A DNA stretch of 64,000 bases from Promethearchaeota archaeon (GTDB lineage Archaea; Asgardarchaeota; Lokiarchaeia; Sigyniarchaeales; SOKP01): NCBI GenBank assembly GCA_016840165.1, contig JAEOSU010000067.1:35400-99399 (forward strand), given 5' to 3'. Of this stretch, positions 46,701 through 52,700 are shown one piece after another. A program made the translations under genes and the position numbers. Every line of letters begins with the position of its first letter. Positions within the stretch are counted from its first letter, which is position 1. A model generated the notes under the pieces. It made no database searches. It was not told where the DNA came from and saw nothing but the letters and a program-made list of their open reading frames with translations.

Positions 46701-49700
46701 TGCTATACTCAAACTCATCGGAACCAAAGACAATGATGCCGGCACCAGTAGAATTAGTACCAAGATACCAGTTAAATAAGCTATACTCATCTGTCTTATT
46801 AATTATATTATCATAAATACCGGTATATTTATGGGAAATCAGCTTATTTCCAAAACCATCAATTACTTCGAACCAAAAGAGAATTTCATCCCCTTCTGAA
46901 AGATTAAGATAATCAGTAATATTAAAATAATTTCTTCCAGTAGATTTTATCTCCCATAGTTCAGAATTAGAGTTAAAGGATAAGGTAATTTCATCATCAT
47001 TGGTAATCTCATAGAACTGAGCATAAATTTCGTCAGTTAATTGTGAGGATAAGGCATATCGGTACTGCTCATTAATTTGAAGCAATAATGACGTTCCGTC
47101 AAGCAAGATGGTGAATTTATCTATTATATAGTCTCCAATACTCAGAGATTGGATACTTTTAATGTTTTGAACAGTGGTGTTTATTGGATTTCCATAGCCT
47201 GTAATCTCATAAGTAAGAGTCTCATAGTCTAGAGTTCCAGCAATACTAATATTATACCATGCTAGAGGATAGGTATAATACATAGTAATGTTTTCAATAC
47301 CAAACTGATCTGCTAATGTCTGATCAATTGTACTCCAATCAAAATTATCATACAAGGTATCAAAGGCAGAAATAGTAAGATACTCTTCCTCATTTAAGTA
47401 TAAAGTATCAGTAATTGTTGTATTATAAATACTCTCTCCATCCACATAAATAGATTCGACAAATTCATCTATAATTGGATACATATTATCAAAATAGGCA
47501 TCTTCAATAGTATAGGTATTTGAATTTCCTGCTGAGTCCATTGCAATTAATGTTATATCATAATATCCATTTTGAAGAGTGAGTGTATCAATGAGAATTT
47601 GCCATTCATCCTCAGTCACTTCAATTATGGAGTATTCAAAATTGGTAACAATTGATCCTGAAGAAATATGGATAATCTCGAGTGAAAGTGTATATTCTGA
47701 GCTTTCTGAAATGGTCGCATTTATTGTAAATAAATCATTCCCATAGATCTGATCAGTATCTACATTTGAAAAGACAGGAGCGGTCTTATCTAAAATTAAG
47801 GTAAATTGTAGTGATGATTCAGACCCAAGTGTATCATTGCAGGTAAATGTAATATATTTTAATCCTTCCGAAATGCTTGTATCATTGAAGAAAAAGGTAT
47901 ACACATCACCGCTCACCACCCAATATCCTGAAATAGTGGTATTAAACCAATAGTCTGATACACCAGAAAAATCAGAAATAATAAAGGATATTGACCCCGT
48001 CTCAGGATTTATGGCAAAATCATTGCTAAATTGCTTATAAATAACAGGACCTTGATAATCAATGCTAAAGGTCTCATTTAGAGTAAAGGTCGAGATTGCC
48101 CCTGAAATATCATAAAACTCCCCAATAAAGGTATAATTATTTTGAGATAATAAGGTGAAATTAAAGTTTCCTACAAAATGGTTTTCTGTCCGTAATGTGG
48201 TGGATATTCCATATTTGATTTCAATTGGCGCAGAAGCTCTGTAAGTTCCATCCAAAGATTTCGGACTGAGTAAAATAATTAGTAATTCTTCATCAGTGGT
48301 ATCCACAAAATAGGAAAATGGATAAGATGTGCCATTTACAATAACTTCTTCAATCGAGCATAGCTCTCCCGATTGTGGACTTGGTAGTGATACTGTGAAT
48401 TTATTGTCTAAAATTTCTATAGTCCCAGTATCATATACTTCTGAGCTATTAGTATCAAGATAAGCCGATAAATAGATTACTTGAACCAACTCACCTAAAG
48501 AATTATATACTTTTAACACAGGGGGTTGGTTATTGGCAATAAATGGAATCCCATGAGTATTATTATACGCATCAGTCTGATTTAAGAAACTCATCCATAT
48601 ATTATTGGTATCGTTAGTAATATCAACAGTAACGTTGTTAATTTGCACAATATCGCAAAATGTTGTGGTAATTACGGTAATAAGAACCTGTTTTGAGGTA
48701 ATTAAGGTAGTTCCTTGATATAATCTAACTTCAACCGGAATACTGGCAAACTCAGAGCCAAAAATATTGTAGAATGTTGAATTTAATTTGATATCTTCTC
48801 CTCCATTATCTTCAAAATAAATATGATCTTGTTCTGAAGATACTGTCTGAAGAGTAAAGCTTTCATAATTTGTGCTAACCACTGCTTTTGTGATATCATT
48901 ATCAAAGGGAAGTACTTTTAACTCTAATTCAATCATATCATCTTCATTGAGACCATATAACACTGAACTATCTAAGCCTTCTACCACAAATTCCAAATGA
49001 TTGTTGAAATCTTTAATGAACCAGTAATTACTTTCATAGAGCACCTTACTGTTTTGAAGATCATCATGTCCAGTAAACCGTATAGTTATATTGTCATCTC
49101 TAAGATTAATAATATCAAAAACAATAGTTGCAAGTGAATTATTATTTGCATAAAATGTCCCGTATCGAATCCAGTTAGAGGTACTTGGAGTGGTGTATTT
49201 ATAATCTAAATCTACATAGGCGAAATCAGAATCAGTGGATTCAACTGCCATAGTAAGTATATTATTTTCTACAATATCATAAGTTGAACCTAAAGTAAAT
49301 GTATATGGACTTCCAGTTAATAAGGTCATAGCTGGACCTTTAATGTCCAAGATTGTGTTCTCAAGAGTATAATTCATATAATAATTTGGAAATCCAGAAC
49401 CATAGGTAAGATTGGCTTCAATAATAAAGTTAATAGTATATTCACCAGGATTCAATCCTTTAGTGGATACCCATTCGGATAGCGAATCCAAATATATTAA
49501 CCAATAATGAGCACTTAGATCAGTATAATTTGCAGAAGTAAGAAAATCAATATCATCTGAATAATTAATATACACGTCTAGAGAGGAAATATGCCATTCA
49601 CAATCCTCTACAGGATTTACCCCAATATGAGAATTAGAACTAATCTTTCCTGCATTATCAAGATATGTGAAATTTATTAGATCATTAAAGTGTTCAATTT

Positions 49701-52700
49701 TAAAGTACTTATTATAGGAATCATATAGTATCGTGCCAATATCATCTTCGGCCCTGCAAATAAAATACCAACTCTCATTATCTGGGAGATCCCAGCTATT
49801 GATAACATAAGAGTAAAGGTTGGAATCATAATTATATGATGCTAATAGGTGCCACTCATTAGGAGTAGGGTTCTGTAAATCTGGTGCTTCGGTTGATAAA
49901 TATAATTTTAAAATGTCTATAGGTTTACCGGTGCTATTTAATTGAAAGTTAAGATATCCATCGATCTTTTCTCCCAATGATATAGGAGTCCATCCGCCCA
50001 TCCCATCTTCCTTAGTTACTATTGCTTCTATAATTAAGACAGGTCCGCCTTGGTGACTTTCGATTTCCGCATTCGATATCGATTGATTAAATACTGAAAT
50101 ATCATCTAATTTACCTGTAAAACATGAATATGAGGTGATTTCCGCTCCCATCATAAAATCAGAACCTTCCTTGAGATTTCCCCCACCATCCCATGGTTCA
50201 TCAGTCTCGTGTGCGGTGCTACACCATGTATCCCCGATTAATACATCAACATTAGAATTATTGTAGCGTACAGCAATATATGTCCATGTATTTAGAGAGA
50301 TCGCTCCTGGGTATCCGTAAGTTGCATTAGTCTCAACACTATTAGTATTAATATAGACTTGAAGATATCCCGACTCGTTTATCCCTATCTCAAGTATTCC
50401 TGTCTTAGACACAAACACATTTTTAATTCCATTATCACTTTCGTTAGCTTTAAATGAAGTAGGATAAATCCACGCAGTTACTACAAATTCACTATCAGCA
50501 GTTCCTAATGGATCATCTAAAATATCATTAAAATCAACATAATCAAAATTTTCATAATTTTGTGTCTCTCCTGTTAATTCCCACTCGACTACTTCCCAGT
50601 GACCAGTACCATCTTCGCTACTTGTATACCGCTCCCCTTTTACTGTTGTACTTCCATCAAATTCATATTGGATGAACGCGGATTTTGGATCATTACCTCC
50701 AGTCCCATCACATTTCATAATACCGTACATTGTGCCTCCTTTTATCATTGCTGCATCCAAATCAACCTGAGAAATGGATGTTTGGTTAGATGTATCAGCA
50801 TTAGCCCATGTAAACGAATTTCTTTGAACAACAGAACTTCCTCCGCTATTAAAAGTAATAACAAACACATTTATAGTAGGTACCGCATAACTATTTGCTT
50901 CTGGTCGACGTTCAGCCCTCACTTGTGTCTCTGAATTAAGCCAAATATCGAGAGCACCTTCTTCTGGGTCGTCATTACTCACATCACATTCATACGATGC
51001 GATAATGAAGCTCTTGGACATGTCTACGGGACTAATCGAAGCCGTATCATAATCATCTGAAGTGGTCATGCTCATTTCTGCTTTCTGGACCGTAAACTCT
51101 GAGTTCTGAGCTTCAAACACATAATAATGTCCGCTTACACTTCCAGTGCCTTGGTCTCGCTCCATATGAACTGTAGTACTTCCCGCAAAATCTGTAGTTA
51201 CCATCGCGCAATCCCAATCATCATCATTTCCCGTAATCTTCCAATAGGATAGTGGGACCGCTTTTGAAGTGTCTATTTGATCAATGGTTATATCATCGGT
51301 TGTAGAAGTTCCCATTGAAAACGAACCACTTTGCACTTCTACATTACTCCCGTCAAATTCTACTATATATACGCTTATGACAACAGAACCTCCTCTCTCT
51401 CCTCTTTCAGCAACAATTCTCGTGCTTGGAGATGATTCAAAATACAGATCAACCATATTCTCATCCCAATCATCCCCTGTGGTGCTTAGCTTTATTGAGG
51501 CAAATGGAACACAGTTAGAAATAGTTTGATTTTTAGATAAAGTAGCATAACCACTGGTAGTTCCAGAACCTAAAGTTATTTCTTTATGTTCTACTGACTT
51601 TACAAAGCCACTTGAAACACTAGTAATCGTTCCCTCACCATCAAATTCAAGTCCATATTTACGTTTCCCTACAGTCCAACTTGTTCCACCTTCTAGGCTA
51701 CCCTCCAGATTATTTATCATATCGTAGGTTACGGTTCCAGAATTTTCATCAAATTCTGCCATAAAGGCTAATGCTTGGGAGGGTTCTGATTGAGAGCTTG
51801 TTTGAAGTAAATTCAACAAATCCCATAACGAATATGGCCAATCAGGAATTCCATCTCTGTTCTCATCGTAGAAGAAGCGCCTTCCATGTATATCCTCCTC
51901 CATACCAGCATATTCTTCGTGAAATAAGGGGTTATAGAGCTCATTGCCATCATTTTCGATTTTTGCTAGCGCATTTTGTTCCAGCCAACCATAAATAGTG
52001 TGGTTATAATAGAAATTTCCCTCTTCGTCGGTGCTAACGTTGGCAATCCATTGATAATAATCATTTTGCTCAATATACAAACTTAAATTATCAGCCTGAA
52101 CAGCTTCATTGAGAGAATTCACTAATTTTCCGTCAAAAATTGTGGTCCAATACATAGAGTTGTTTGTCTCGTATTCAAAAGTATATACTGCTCCATATTC
52201 ATATCCATATTGTAATGGTTCAGAAAAGGGATTAGTAGGAAGGATTTTCAAATTATCTTTTTCCAATTCTACCTGATATATCTGAGGTGAAGAAGTCCTT
52301 GGACCAAATCCGGTTAATTCATGGTAAAATACCCTAGCTTCATAAATTCCGGGTAATAGATCATGTTCATCTAAGGGAATATGAGTAAATAGGTTATACT
52401 TTCTTTTTGGACCATTGATATATTTAGAGGAAAAATCATAATGTTTTTGAAGACGATACCCTTCAACAGTAGTAACATTGAGAGGAATCAGTCGCACTCT
52501 CACTTTTGAAGCAACTCCAAATGAGGGAGAGATTATACTTCTAACTACAAATTTATCATTGATAGTGAAGCCCTCAATATCTTCAAGAGAATAAGAATAT
52601 TCTAAGCTATCAAGATCTACTGAATTTTCAACCCTCTCAGCATTAGGAACTTGAGCAAATTCATAATCAAGAGGATTAATAATGAGGAGTGAATTTACAG

